A stretch of 64,000 bases of DNA, from positions 1,768,407 through 1,832,406 of the forward strand of contig NZ_NCSS01000006.1 in assembly GCF_002088935.1 (NCBI RefSeq), in the 5' to 3' direction. The notes below the pieces were generated by a model. That model was given only the letters and a program-made list of their open reading frames with translations. It did no database searches and was not told where the DNA came from. A program made the position numbers and the translations under genes. Shown here in pieces: positions 50,323-60,330 of the stretch. The stretch is from Henriciella litoralis (GTDB lineage Bacteria; Pseudomonadota; Alphaproteobacteria; Caulobacterales; Hyphomonadaceae). Within the stretch, counting starts at the first letter, position 1. Each line of letters opens with the position of its first letter.

Positions 50323-51522
50323 ATGCGCCTTTTGGTAGTGAATGTATTTTATGCGCCTCAAATGATCGGTGGCGCCACACGGGTCGTTGCGGACAATATT
50401 CGCGATTTCCATGCGACTGGAAAATTTGAGGAAATTGCGGTCTTTTGCTCTCTGCAAGGTGGCCCTGTTGCTCATATGATGCGGTCGTTTCCGACGCCCC
50501 AAGGCCCGGTCTACGCAGTAGCGGCGCAACTGCGTGCGGATTCGGACTTTCTCGTGTCCGACCCCGAGATGAAGAAACGCTTTGAGTCTGTGCTTGATTA
50601 TTTCCAGCCAGACGTGATTCATTTTCATTGCATACAGAGGCTAACCAGCGACGTTGTTCTCGCCGCAAAGGAAAGGCAGATTCCGTACTTCATCACCATG
50701 CATGATGGTTGGTGGGTCTCTGATCGCCAGTTCCTCGTTGATGAAACCGGTGAGATTGGCATGTATGACTATCGCAACCGCAATCATGCCTATTCAATTT
50801 TCGGACGCAACGCCGCCAACCGGCAGGATGCGCTGAAGCCTGCATTGGATGGCGCTGCCGGATTGCTGGCTGTGTCAGATTCCTTCCGGGATCTGATCCG
50901 GGATCGCGCCGGTCTTGAAGACATCGTCTCTGTTCCGAATGGCAGCGAGCCCATCAAGAAACTGAAGAAGCTTGCATCGACCAATGTGACAATTGGATAC
51001 TTGGCCGGGATCGCCCACTATAAAGGCTATCACGCGATGCGCGCGGCGATAACCTTAGGCAATTTCGACCGCCTTAAACTGATAATTGTTGATCATTCTC
51101 TCCGCGAGAATGAGACTGAACATGAAGTCTGGGGAGCAACTGAGGTGGAACGGATCGGTTTTGTTCCCCAGGATCAGGTCGCCAATCTATACAAGCGCCT
51201 CAACGCCGTAATCGTCCCCTCAATCTGGCCGGAGAGCTTTGGACTCGTGGCGCGTGAGGCTCTGTCGACAGGTAGCTGGCTACTTGCCTCTAACAGGGGC
51301 GCGGCGGCAGAGGATGTAATTGAGGGCGAGAATGGACATGTTTTCGATCCAGGAACGCCGGGAGACATTTCCCGGGTGCTTGATATCGTTAACAGTTCTC
51401 CTGAAACGTATATGGCATCTCCAAAAGCCACAAAAATTCGAAAGCCCGTCGAGCAAGCCAGAGAGCTTATCAAATTGTACGAAAAGGCTTTGTCGTCGAA
51501 AGTCGTAGAAACGGTAGCGTAA
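50323..51522 (+). CDS. Glycosyltransferase family 4
   Basis: A 399-residue GT-B enzyme. It starts MRLLVVNVFYAPQMIGGATR, has FITMHDGWWVSD and LLAVSDSFRDL in the N-terminal domain, and YLAGIAHYKGYHAMRAA with PESFGLVAREALSTG (E-x7-E) in the C-terminal nucleotide-sugar domain. The ATG is three bases after the repeat-glycosyltransferase stop. It shares one base with the next gene (TAATG), so the three form an operon. Confidence 0.9.
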   Translation: MRLLVVNVFYAPQMIGGATRVVADNIRDFHATGKFEEIAVFCSLQGGPVAHMMRSFPTPQGPVYAVAAQLRADSDFLVSDPEMKKRFESVLDYFQPDVIHFHCIQRLTSDVVLAAKERQIPYFITMHDGWWVSDRQFLVDETGEIGMYDYRNRNHAYSIFGRNAANRQDALKPALDGAAGLLAVSDSFRDLIRDRAGLEDIVSVPNGSEPIKKLKKLASTNVTIGYLAGIAHYKGYHAMRAAITLGNFDRLKLIIVDHSLRENETEHEVWGATEVERIGFVPQDQVANLYKRLNAVIVPSIWPESFGLVAREALSTGSWLLASNRGAAAEDVIEGENGHVFDPGTPGDISRVLDIVNSSPETYMASPKATKIRKPVEQARELIKLYEKALSSKVVETVA

Positions 51523-53582
51523 TGGCTCTGAAATATCGGCGCGAAATCGATGGCTTACGCGCCATCGCGGTAATTGCTGTTCTCGTTTACCACGCAGAGC
51601 TGAACTTTGGTGGCTCAATTCTCCTTAGTGGAGGATTTATTGGCGTTGATATTTTCTTCGTGATTTCCGGGTTTCTGATCACCGCAATCATTCTGCGGGA
51701 ACAGCAAGGCGAGGGATTTAGCTACCTGCGCTTCTATGAACGGCGGGCACGGCGCATCTTGCCTGTTCTGTTTGCGGTTTTGTTGGCCTCTGCCATCGCA
51801 GGCTGGTTCCTGATGATGCCTCAGGCACTGAAGGAATTCGCTGCATCCGGACTTTCCTCCGTATTTTTCAGCTCGAACATCTTTTTCTGGATGGAGGACA
51901 GCTATACGGCTCAAGCGAGTGCTCTCAAGCCTCTGCTCCATACATGGACGCTCTCACTGGAAGAGCAGTTTTACATATTCTTTCCAATCCTTCTCGGAAT
52001 CGTCTACCGGTTTGCGCGGCGATTTGTTTTGCATTTCCTGGTCGCGACACTGCTCCTGTCTCTTCTGGTGGCTCATGCTACGAGTGCTATCTGGCCCGAT
52101 GCTGCGTTTTACCTCCTTCCAGCGCGCGGCTGGGAGCTTCTAGCGGGCTCTGTGCTGGCTAAGCTCGAGCTCGACTACGGTCGATCGCCCGGCAAGCTAA
52201 CCAGTGCGGTTTTCCCGCCCCTCGGACTGGCGATGATATGTTTTGCAATCATCGCTTTCCACGACGACATGCGTCACCCCTCGTTCATCACTGCAATTCC
52301 GATCGTCGGAACCATGCTGATTATCTGGTTTGCGCGCCCAGGCGAGCTTATTACACGGCTTCTCAGTTCCGGCATTATGGTCGGTATAGGTCTGATATCT
52401 TACTCGGTTTATCTTTGGCATTTTCCACTTTTTGCGTTTGCGCGGATCCATTACGGAGAACTGGATCACACCTTTGCCGTCGCAATTATGGGGGCCTCTA
52501 TCCTTCTGGGGGTCGCCTCCTTTTACCTTATAGAAAAAACCACGAGGCGTTCGACGGCGCTGGGTCGAAAGACTTTCTTTTCAGGGCTGCTCATGGTCTC
52601 GATCATGACCGTGGGAATTTATGGGTATTTCTATCAAAGCGGAGGCGCGCAGCAGAGGACCGGCGATGCATCACAACTGTTCGAGGGATTGAGGGCAGGC
52701 AACCTTGCAAAACTCGACGGTATGGTTTGCGATCGAGCGGCGAAACTTCCACTTTGCAAAGCGCTAATACCCGGCGCCACAGAAAATCTCGTCGTCGTTG
52801 GCGACAGTCATGCGCAAGCTATTGCACCTGCGTTTCTGGAACTGGCGCAGGCGAACAATTTGAACTTTTACGTTCTCGCGACCGCTGGCTGCCCACATGT
52901 CGTGGGCACATACTCGGTTATTAACGGCAAGAAAACGAAGCCGGGCTGCGATGCGGAATACAGCATTGCGCGTCAAAAATTCCTGACCGATCTGAAGCCT
53001 TCGACGATCGTTTATTCCAATAATTTTCCGTACTACATGGAGCGCGAAAATTACGACAATCAAGAGGGCGGCCATTATGTAACCGACAGGTCGATTACAT
53101 CCGAAGTTTCCGATCTTCCCGAGTTTCAGAATCAGACCTGGGATGAGTTGCTAAAAGCCACCCTGAATACGCTTCTGGAAAACCAGCACCGAGTGGTGCT
53201 CGTTTATCCCATACCGGAAGCGGGCTGGAACGTTCCAGATGAGGTCGCCGCTCGGTTGAACTCAAAGGACAATGACGAGAAGCTTGCTGCATTCGACGCG
53301 ATGGAACTGACGACCAGCTATCGATCCTTTCTGAACCGCGCAGGCTCAGCCAGGCGCCTGCTGAACGAAATTCAAGATCAGCCAAATTTGCTCCGAATAA
53401 TGCCGGACAGACTTTTGTGTTCTCGAAAATCTGGACGGTGCGCGAACGTGTCCGACAAACATATTCTTTATTTTGATCACAATCATTTGTCGGTTTTCGG
53501 TGCTCGTTTGCTCGCAAATTATGTTGCTGAGGAAATGAACCTGAAGAGGTTGGATATTGGCAAGGAACGCGTTCGAAACTAG
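51522..53582 (+). CDS. Acyltransferase 3 (OafA-like) with SGNH domain
   Basis: A 686-residue protein of OafA/YrhL type. The N-terminal about 350 residues hold ten to eleven membrane helices, starting YRREIDGLRAIAVIAVLVYH with the conserved His, and HTWTLSLEEQFYIFFP. The periplasmic C-terminal part (about 390-680) is an SGNH domain with GDSHAQAIAPA near 425 and DHNHLSVFGARL near 652, so the catalytic Ser, Asp and His are there. These proteins O-acetylate sugars of O-antigens or exopolysaccharides. It starts on the last base of the glycosyltransferase stop codon. Confidence 0.92.
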   Translation: MALKYRREIDGLRAIAVIAVLVYHAELNFGGSILLSGGFIGVDIFFVISGFLITAIILREQQGEGFSYLRFYERRARRILPVLFAVLLASAIAGWFLMMPQALKEFAASGLSSVFFSSNIFFWMEDSYTAQASALKPLLHTWTLSLEEQFYIFFPILLGIVYRFARRFVLHFLVATLLLSLLVAHATSAIWPDAAFYLLPARGWELLAGSVLAKLELDYGRSPGKLTSAVFPPLGLAMICFAIIAFHDDMRHPSFITAIPIVGTMLIIWFARPGELITRLLSSGIMVGIGLISYSVYLWHFPLFAFARIHYGELDHTFAVAIMGASILLGVASFYLIEKTTRRSTALGRKTFFSGLLMVSIMTVGIYGYFYQSGGAQQRTGDASQLFEGLRAGNLAKLDGMVCDRAAKLPLCKALIPGATENLVVVGDSHAQAIAPAFLELAQANNLNFYVLATAGCPHVVGTYSVINGKKTKPGCDAEYSIARQKFLTDLKPSTIVYSNNFPYYMERENYDNQEGGHYVTDRSITSEVSDLPEFQNQTWDELLKATLNTLLENQHRVVLVYPIPEAGWNVPDEVAARLNSKDNDEKLAAFDAMELTTSYRSFLNRAGSARRLLNEIQDQPNLLRIMPDRLLCSRKSGRCANVSDKHILYFDHNHLSVFGARLLANYVAEEMNLKRLDIGKERVRN

Positions 53583-53872
53583 TCTGCACACACTCTTCTC
53601 AAGCTCTCTCGCCCTGATGTGGAACACAGTGCGAATTGAGCCAGCGCTAAAAGAAAAGCAGCTAGCAAGAATATGGCCGAATTTGCTCAAATACTTTGAC
53701 CTTTCAACGCGAAACTGTCAAAAATAGCATTGTTTTGTGGCTGTTGAATCCAGCAGTCCTTTCATCGACGAGATGAGTGTAAGGCGACGTCCAACGAACA
53801 CTTGGGCCAGTTGCCCGCTACAAATTTCTGATCGGTGAATACAGTTTGGCTGCAGGTAGAACGGGGCAGATA

Positions 53873-54736
53873 ATGGCGAAAAGTGTGGCGGGCCAACAGT
53901 GCCTCAATCAGTACGAAGTTATGGTCAATGCGCTTCAGCGAAGCGGGCATCACGCTTTCATTGAGTGGGTTTGCAGCAATGTGCCTGGACACCTGTTTCT
54001 CAACTGCGTTGCCGATGCCCGTATGATCCGGCCGCGATATATCCGCTCAAATCCACAGGACCGCTTCAAGAATGATCTGAATATCGATATTGAGGCTGAC
54101 GACTATGGCAGCGCGACGCCCAAAAACCTGCTTCTCTACAATACCGAGAGCTATACCACGCAGCAGGCTCTGGACATCTTTGACGACCCGTCGAAAGAGA
54201 GCAGGGTTGGAGACAGCAAAACACGAAGATACGTGATCTGGATCCGGGACCCGTTCAATAATCTCGCCAGTCAGTTCCAATACGCTCAAAAGGCGCTCAA
54301 GAGTTTTGAGCCGACCTCTGATGAGTATCAGGCAGCGATCAATAAACTTAAATCATCTCGCGAGATCTGGTGTGATCATTGGCGTGCCTACAAGGCTTTG
54401 CCGAAAGAGAGAAGTGACGTAATCGGCATTATTTACAACGACTGGCTCGATAATAAGGACTTACGGAAGTCGTTTTTGGCTCTGTTTGATCGTGAAGATA
54501 GCTCCGACGTAAATTACACTGTGCAATGGGGCGGCGGCAGCTCATTTGCGGCCTATAAGCCAGGCCAGGCGGCGCCGCAGAAGTCTTCGCTTGAAACAAG
54601 ATATCTCGAACATGCGAGCCATCCTGAATATCGGGCTCTTTTTGAAGACGCGACTTTCGTCGAGCACGTTCGCGAATTTCTAGAACATTATTCGTCGGCT
54701 GAACTCAATACCGCCGCAAAAGAATTATTAGGCTGA
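53873..54736 (+). CDS. Sulfotransferase-like protein 2, variant P-loop
   Basis: A 287-residue protein from ATG 53873 (MAKSVAGQQ). The first strand-loop reads NALQRSGHHAFIEWV, where SGHHAF takes the place of the sulfotransferase SGTTxL loop. The second site, YVIWIRDPFNNLASQ, is a good match to the 3'-phosphate motif. A C-terminal helix follows. The fold looks sulfotransferase-like, but the His-His loop is unusual, so PAPS use is uncertain; a kinase-like or inactive role is an alternative. The gene stands alone, with AT-rich DNA of about 290 bases before and 317 bases after it. Confidence 0.6.
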   Translation: MAKSVAGQQCLNQYEVMVNALQRSGHHAFIEWVCSNVPGHLFLNCVADARMIRPRYIRSNPQDRFKNDLNIDIEADDYGSATPKNLLLYNTESYTTQQALDIFDDPSKESRVGDSKTRRYVIWIRDPFNNLASQFQYAQKALKSFEPTSDEYQAAINKLKSSREIWCDHWRAYKALPKERSDVIGIIYNDWLDNKDLRKSFLALFDREDSSDVNYTVQWGGGSSFAAYKPGQAAPQKSSLETRYLEHASHPEYRALFEDATFVEHVREFLEHYSSAELNTAAKELLG

Positions 54737-55053
54737 GTTCGTCACTCGCTGGAGCGAGGAATTGATTTGCTTCAATTCAAGTCAGTTTTTTCGCCAAGAC
54801 GCGAGTATGGATGCAACCGCGATAGAATCGGGCCGAATTGACGTGGTCAGGATGACTTGTACTGGACGGTGCTCCCGATTGATTATAAACTCAATTTCTA
54901 AATGGCTGCGCAAGCTCTGCTTCGATTTTTAGAAAGCATAGGTCTGTGGGGGATGATGGTGCAGCTTGAAAACCATTGCAAAATTTTGCTTAGGCTCGAT
55001 TGGCAGACGCCAATGATCAGTATGCTGACTAATAACCTTACGGAGATACGTAA
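54737..55053. other. 317-base AT-rich gap between the sulfotransferase-like and FkbM genes
   Basis: It holds a small imperfect palindrome (CTCGCT-GG-AGCGAG, just after the stop), an oligo-T run near 54790, and one short open frame, 54902-55057, listed separately. The end of the gap carries the FkbM ribosome-binding site CGGAG. I see no RNA gene. Confidence 0.5.
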
Positions 55054-55057
55054 ATGA
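54902..55057 (+). CDS. Possible 51-residue leader gene overlapping FkbM
   Basis: ATG 54902 opens 51 codons that end in a TGA overlapping the FkbM ATG by four bases (ATGA). The product has no recognisable family: a hydrophobic middle (LESIGLWGMMVQLE) and a basic end. There is no clear ribosome-binding site before it. It may be a coupled small gene or chance. Confidence 0.25.
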   Translation: MAAQALLRFLESIGLWGMMVQLENHCKILLRLDWQTPMISMLTNNLTEIRK

Positions 55058-55833
55058 ACAGCCATGAGATGATGAGTGCCATACAGGCTGACATCTTGAG
55101 TTCGTCAAGCCGCAGCCGGGACAAGATCGGTCAGCAGCTGCGGTTCATTTTTGATAAGGTAATCGAAAGCGCGAATGTTACCCGGGCGCTGGAAGTCGGT
55201 GCATATGACGCCGGTTTTTCGAAGTCGTTCAAGCGCAAATACCCAGATTCAAGCGTTATCGCATTTGAAGCCAATCCTCACGTCTACGAGCGTTTTTCCA
55301 AGAACGTGCAAGCACAAGGCGTTGATTACAGGCACCTTTGCATCGGACCGGAAAACGGCGAGCTCAAAATTCGCATTCCACGCGATTTCAAAGGAACCGA
55401 GCGGCCCGCTGAAAACCAGATGGCAAGCCTCATGTCGAATCTTCATACCGATAATACCGAGGAGGTGAAGGTCGCTTGCGAGACGCTAGATAGCTATGCG
55501 ACGTCGTCCGCGGATGACAGGTTTGCGCTCTGGATTGATGTTGAGGGCGCGACATCACAGGTATTCGGTGCGGCCAAGCGTATTCTCGAACAGACAGCCA
55601 CGCTGTTCATCGAGGTCGAAACAAAAGCGATCTGGGACGGGCAGTGGCTTGCCAAGGATGTCGATGAATTTCTCGTGTCTCAGGGCTTTATCGCAATAGC
55701 TCGCGACGTTCAGCGGATTAACCAGTTCAACTTCATCTATGCCAAACCTGACATGATTGATCTCAAGGCAATATCCAGACTGGTATCCCGCTATTTGATG
55801 GGCACCCATACATTTGAGGTGAAGGAAGAATAG
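55054..55833 (+). CDS. FkbM-family SAM-dependent methyltransferase
   Basis: A 259-residue methyltransferase. SAM motif I is TRALEVGAYDAGFSKSF, then VIAFEANPHVYERF (acidic residue of motif II), and LWIDVEGATSQVF, the FkbM block. The family O-methylates sugars, often at the end of a chain, and is common in polysaccharide loci. CGGAG before ATG 55054 is the ribosome-binding site. No C-terminal fusion is present. It is convergent with sulfotransferase 3. Confidence 0.88.
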   Translation: MNSHEMMSAIQADILSSSSRSRDKIGQQLRFIFDKVIESANVTRALEVGAYDAGFSKSFKRKYPDSSVIAFEANPHVYERFSKNVQAQGVDYRHLCIGPENGELKIRIPRDFKGTERPAENQMASLMSNLHTDNTEEVKVACETLDSYATSSADDRFALWIDVEGATSQVFGAAKRILEQTATLFIEVETKAIWDGQWLAKDVDEFLVSQGFIAIARDVQRINQFNFIYAKPDMIDLKAISRLVSRYLMGTHTFEVKEE

Positions 55834-56100
55834 CTTCGGCCAGCCTGATGCGGGGCGGCGTTTTTGCGCGATCGTCCCGCGCGCCCGATCCTTTCGGCGT
55901 GGCAAGGCATTTTGACGAAGATGCGAGCCGCGGAATGTAAGGGCCCAGCATTGCGCTGAAGCATCTACATGAGGTCATGGAGATACTCTAAGCGCAGCAA
56001 TCATGCTGAGGCACATCGCCTTTAGAACGGACAGCTAGCGGGCTGGCAAATGTATAGCCCGCAATGCACAGCCGTCGTGATGGCCGATAAAGGTTTCGTC

Positions 56101-56757
56101 TCAGACGCCTGTGGTTGGAACGGGCTTGTACCTGCCCGGCTGCATGTAATCGCGAGCCTCTTCCATATCTACGTTGTTTTCGGTGCCGATAAAGTCGCAC
56201 AAGCCCTGTACCAGACCTTCCGGATTCGACACTGCCTTCTCATAGCTTACGAGGAGGGTTGGCACATCCCAGTCTGAAATCAGATCCACATTATGATTTT
56301 GCATGGCTGTGAAACGCTTCAGCGCTTCCACCGCATCCATACCCCGGACCACACGACGAGTTGAAATGGCCACAGCATCTCTGAAGACCACAATAAGGTG
56401 AGGGTTGACCAGATCGGACTTGATGTCGCGTAAGTATCGGAATGCCGTTGGAAACTTCCAACCCCAGATCGATTTCTCTTTACTCAGCTGCTGAACATTG
56501 CTCCTGATTTGCTCCAGGGCCTGGTCCTGATCGCCAAGCTCGCGTTTGATGACGTCGAGGCTGAACAGCGAATCCTCACAGTTGTCAGGTAAGTTGCTGC
56601 CGATATCCAGACCGCACATCCTGGCCACCCCTGCGACCATCGTTGTTCCGCCACGGGGGACACCGAAGATGACGTAAGTTCTCTTTTCGTCGTTCGTCCT
56701 CGGCAGGACCTCAATGGTCGGTAGGTCCTTTTTCTGTAGAGGCCGGGCTTCATTCAT
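56101..56757 (-). CDS. Sulfotransferase-family protein 3
   Basis: A 218-residue protein from ATG 56757; the open frame extends to 56826, but the extra 23 residues are not needed. The 5'-phosphosulfate loop is FGVPRGGTTMVAGVA and the 3'-phosphate motif is LIVVFRDAVAISTRR; both fit PAPS-dependent sulfotransferases. The polypeptide is short for the family, but both motifs are complete. It is on the same strand as the following glycosyltransferase-like gene, 176 bases downstream. Confidence 0.75.
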   Translation of the reverse strand: MNEARPLQKKDLPTIEVLPRTNDEKRTYVIFGVPRGGTTMVAGVARMCGLDIGSNLPDNCEDSLFSLDVIKRELGDQDQALEQIRSNVQQLSKEKSIWGWKFPTAFRYLRDIKSDLVNPHLIVVFRDAVAISTRRVVRGMDAVEALKRFTAMQNHNVDLISDWDVPTLLVSYEKAVSNPEGLVQGLCDFIGTENNVDMEEARDYMQPGRYKPVPTTGV

Positions 56758-56933
56758 CTTTCGGGAATCCTTAGTCAAAATACTGAGTGTTGCTTCACTA
56801 CCAACCCAACCCGGCTGGAACAACAAATATATGAGAATACGCCAATCTTGGTTGCGGCCGACTGACTCAAGCGCTGCGAATTGCGAACTTGGCCAATAAA
56901 CAAGGCAATACTCAGCTCGATCAAAATGCTAAT

Positions 56934-58163
56934 CTATCGGAACCAGCGTCTGCGAGGTTTTTCGGCTTCAGCTGTGGCATCGACCCGGTCCTTATGGACT
57001 AGACCATGGTCTGCCAAGACACGCTCAATGACCTCGCGATTGTGCTTGTTCGAAATTTCTCGGATCTTCAGTCCCCGCTGCCGGCGGTCACGTAAAGTTG
57101 CCGGCGACAAATCTGCTTTGGAGATGTCAAAGGGGCGATCTGTGGGCAGATTGATCGGTTCGAAACCATAGGCTTCTCCAACTTCGGGCGGACATATCAT
57201 CGGACGTGCCGCCCCTAGCCCGGCCAATACTCCGGAGGTCACTTTGCTCTTCAGATAATCGATCCTGCTGGCCGGCAGGAGGGGCATGATTGCCTGGCAA
57301 CTGCCAAGTGCTTCCAGGTAAAGACTGTGTGGGACCCTGCCACTTAAAGGATCAAGCGGAAGGAGCTCAAAATACTTCTCAAGTCCGTATTTTGAAATGT
57401 CCTCCTCAAGCCGCTTTCGGTCGGGCCCACCTGCAATGATGGAAAACTTAACGGGCCTTTCGAGTGCAGAGCCTGTTTCTTTGAGGGTATCAATCAAGCC
57501 ATCAAAACCACGATTCAGATAATTAACCGAACCGGGTATCACAATGTTCAGGACATCCGCATCGGCGTCATATTCGTCCGGACCAGGCGGCAATACTTCA
57601 TAAGCATAGTGTACGTGAACCCGTCCTTCGAGCTCGGGGACACGCTTCAGCAAGCTTTTCTGTACGTGCTCGGCCAGACAGAAAACTGTTAATCGGCCGG
57701 AGCGTGCCCACCGCATACATACTTCTGAGTCTGCAAATTTTCCTGGATTGTGAACAATTGCAATCACGGGGCGATCAAACTGTTCTGCCCACCCGGCAAT
57801 ACCGTCTTTCTGGAACGTATTGAAAAACAGGAGTTCAGGTGATTCCGTAATAATCCGATCTGCGAGCGCTTGCCAGCAATGGCGGCCCACAAGTACCGGA
57901 TAGTCGACGTGCACGCCCGCATAGCTGAGATGGTTAAACAAGTCGCCGTTCAGCTGCAGAATACGGCGATTGAAATGGCCATTACACGTTACACCGAGCT
58001 CACTAAACACTTTAAAGAACCCAGCGGTGATATGCTCGTGCACCGCCTCCATCTGCATGCACGAGATATCCGCTTTAGCGTTGTCTGGTGCAGATACTGG
58101 GCGGAAAGATTGTGACAAGTGATTATCCCCTGCTTGCTTCCAAGTTTGCCTACGTCTTACCAA
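56934..58163 (-). CDS. Glycosyltransferase-like protein, start uncertain
   Basis: A 409-residue frame from TTG 58163; ATG 58058 and 58052 are alternatives that would give 374 or 372 residues. It has the GT-B pattern (GHFNRRILQLNGDLFN, VIAIVHNPGKF, SIIAGGPDRKRLEEDI, and GLGAARPMICPPEVGEAYGF near the C-terminus), but the E-x7-E pair is not clear, so it may be distant or defective. It is probably part of the same minus-strand unit as sulfotransferase 3. Confidence 0.65.
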   Translation of the reverse strand: MVRRRQTWKQAGDNHLSQSFRPVSAPDNAKADISCMQMEAVHEHITAGFFKVFSELGVTCNGHFNRRILQLNGDLFNHLSYAGVHVDYPVLVGRHCWQALADRIITESPELLFFNTFQKDGIAGWAEQFDRPVIAIVHNPGKFADSEVCMRWARSGRLTVFCLAEHVQKSLLKRVPELEGRVHVHYAYEVLPPGPDEYDADADVLNIVIPGSVNYLNRGFDGLIDTLKETGSALERPVKFSIIAGGPDRKRLEEDISKYGLEKYFELLPLDPLSGRVPHSLYLEALGSCQAIMPLLPASRIDYLKSKVTSGVLAGLGAARPMICPPEVGEAYGFEPINLPTDRPFDISKADLSPATLRDRRQRGLKIREISNKHNREVIERVLADHGLVHKDRVDATAEAEKPRRRWFR

Positions 58164-58408
58164 ACAATGGTAGCGGGTCCCACCTGAATTAAAAGTTCGG
58201 CCGCGCTTAGAGGCCCAATTTCATTCAATTGCCAAGCCTTCTGCCCAGTGCGAATACAATTAAGGCCAAATTAGATTTTAATCCGATAGCTTTTTCTTGA
58301 ATAACATAGTTCGAGCAGCTATTGCCAGACTTCGTCAGCGGACCCCAAGCCAGCTTTTGCTGCTCAGGAAAGCGGAATTATTGAATATTTGGACATACGT
58401 TGGGGCTT

Positions 58409-59443
58409 ATGAAAAGAGCTATTATCACCGGAATTTCCGGACAAGATGGGGCATATCTGACGCGCAGCCTGCTCGATAAAGGGTACAAGGTATTCGGCAC
58501 GTTCAGACGCACAAGCTCCACTAATTTCTGGCGGCTAGAGCACCTCGACTGCATTGGGCATCCAAACCTGGAGCTGGTCGAATACGATCTCACCGATCCC
58601 GGTAACGCCATTTCATTGATTGCACATTGCAAACCTGACGAAATTTATAATTTGGCCGCCCAGAGTTTTGTCGGCGTTTCGTTTATGCAGCCCGTCTCCA
58701 CGGCTCACGCAACCGGGCTTGGCGCGCTCCATTTGTTGGAGGCGATCCGTCTCTGCGACAAATCGATAAAATTTTACCAGGCGTCGACATCAGAAATGTT
58801 TGGCAAGGTCCGGGAAATTCCTCAGACTGAGGACACCCCGTTCCACCCGCGTAGCCCATATGGCTTCGCAAAGCTGTTTGCTCATTGGGCCGTCGTGAAC
58901 TATCGCGAGTCCTACGACATGTTCGCTTGCAGCGGCATCCTCTTCAATCACGAGTCGCCCCTTCGCGGGCTCGAATTTGTGACCCGCAAAATCACGGACG
59001 GCGTCGCCAGGGTTGCACTCGGGAAATCAGAATCAATCTCGCTTGGAAATATTGATGCCAAACGCGATTGGGGCTTTGCGGCCGACTATGTCGAAGGCAT
59101 GTGGCGAATGATGCAGCAAGATACCTCAGATACCTTTGTTCTTGCCACGAACCGGACTGAGACCGTCCGAGATTTTGCGACGCTTGCTTTCAAGAGTGCC
59201 GGAATTGAGGTCGAGTGGAGCGGATCAGATGTCAACGAGATCGCAACCGACAAGAAGTCTGGGAAAACGGTGGTCAAAATCGACCCAAAATTCTATCGTC
59301 CTGCTGAAGTGGACTTGTTGATTGGCGATGCCTCGCGTGCAAATCGCGAGCTGGGCTGGGTCCCCGAAACAACGCTTGAGGACCTGTGCGCGATGATGGT
59401 CAAAGCTGACCTCACCAGAAATCAGACAGGATTTCGATTTTAA
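58409..59443 (+). CDS. gmd: GDP-mannose 4,6-dehydratase
   Basis: A 344-residue short-chain dehydratase from ATG 58409 that makes GDP-4-keto-6-deoxymannose. It has the Rossmann start [17 protein letters not shown], and [15 protein letters not shown], the Gmd-specific loop. The catalytic triad has Thr/Ser in STSEMFGKV and YxxxK in [13 protein letters not shown], with [12 protein letters not shown]. It feeds rmd, whose start shares one base with its stop (TAATG). GDP-mannose would come from the fused guanylyltransferase at 27-29 kb. Confidence 0.95.
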   Translation: MKRAIITGISGQDGAYLTRSLLDKGYKVFGTFRRTSSTNFWRLEHLDCIGHPNLELVEYDLTDPGNAISLIAHCKPDEIYNLAAQSFVGVSFMQPVSTAHATGLGALHLLEAIRLCDKSIKFYQASTSEMFGKVREIPQTEDTPFHPRSPYGFAKLFAHWAVVNYRESYDMFACSGILFNHESPLRGLEFVTRKITDGVARVALGKSESISLGNIDAKRDWGFAADYVEGMWRMMQQDTSDTFVLATNRTETVRDFATLAFKSAGIEVEWSGSDVNEIATDKKSGKTVVKIDPKFYRPAEVDLLIGDASRANRELGWVPETTLEDLCAMMVKADLTRNQTGFRF

Positions 59444-60330
59444 TGACGACGGTCCTGGTCACAGGGGGCGACAGCTTCACTGGCCACTACCTGCAAAAGG
59501 TTCTGGCCCGTGAAGGGTACGATTTTGCAGGCACCACGATGTCAAATCGAGAGGCCTCAAATCTTTTTCAATGCGATCTTACGGACCAGCATCAAGTCGA
59601 CGCTATGGTGCGGAAGGTTTCGCCCTCGTATGTGATCCATCTCGCCGGCATCAGTTTTGCCGCACATCCAGACCCTCTGGAGCTGTATAAAGTAAATCTC
59701 ATTGGCACCGAAAATCTGCTGAAGTCATTGTCAGCGAACGCCTCTGGACTTCGGAAAGTCATTCTCGCTAGCACTGCCAATGTCTACGGTAACCCCAACA
59801 TTGAATGTATCGATGAAACCGTATGCCCCCACCCCGTAAACCATTATGCGGGAAGCAAACTTGCGATGGAGCATATGGCCGGCAATTGGCGCGCCAAATT
59901 GCCTTTGCTTGTAACTCGTCCGTTCAATTACACCGGCGTCGGGCAGCATGAGAAATTTCTGATCCCCAAGATTGTTTCACATTTCCGGAGGGCCGCGCCG
60001 AATATCCTTCTTGGCAACACAAATGTCGCGCGAGACTTCTCTGATGTGAGAGATGTTGCTGAGTCTTATTGCAGACTTCTGACCAGCGACACCGATCACG
60101 AGGTGGTAAATATCTGCTCCGGTCGGCTCATATCGCTCTCTTCGATAATTGAGCACTGTCGTGAAATATCGGGCAACACGCTGCAAGTAGAGGTCAATCC
60201 TGAGTTCGTGAGGCCGAACGAGATTGAAAAACTGCGCGGAGACAACGGTCGCTTGATGTCGGCCGTCGGCGACATCGCCTTCAGACCGATTGAAGAAACG
60301 CTGAGCTGGATGCTCAATTCTGACGCCTAG
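59443..60330 (+). CDS. rmd: GDP-6-deoxy-D-mannose (GDP-D-rhamnose) reductase
   Basis: A 295-residue NAD(P)-dependent SDR. The cofactor loop is VTGGDSFTGHYL, the catalytic Tyr and Lys are in VNHYAGSKLAMEHM, and VTRPFNYTGVGQHEKF plus RDFSDVRDVAESYCRLL match RMD (the reductase without epimerisation) rather than fucose synthase. It reduces the Gmd product to GDP-D-rhamnose. It ends in a four-base CTAG overlap with the converging sulfotransferase, so there is no room for a terminator. Confidence 0.88.
   Translation: MTTVLVTGGDSFTGHYLQKVLAREGYDFAGTTMSNREASNLFQCDLTDQHQVDAMVRKVSPSYVIHLAGISFAAHPDPLELYKVNLIGTENLLKSLSANASGLRKVILASTANVYGNPNIECIDETVCPHPVNHYAGSKLAMEHMAGNWRAKLPLLVTRPFNYTGVGQHEKFLIPKIVSHFRRAAPNILLGNTNVARDFSDVRDVAESYCRLLTSDTDHEVVNICSGRLISLSSIIEHCREISGNTLQVEVNPEFVRPNEIEKLRGDNGRLMSAVGDIAFRPIEETLSWMLNSDA

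Noticed and set aside
58260..58274. TTAA-N7-TTAG, a one-mismatch CtrA-like site before gmd
   Set aside because: It is in AT-rich DNA 135 bases upstream of gmd, where chance matches are frequent, and sugar-nucleotide genes are not expected CtrA targets.
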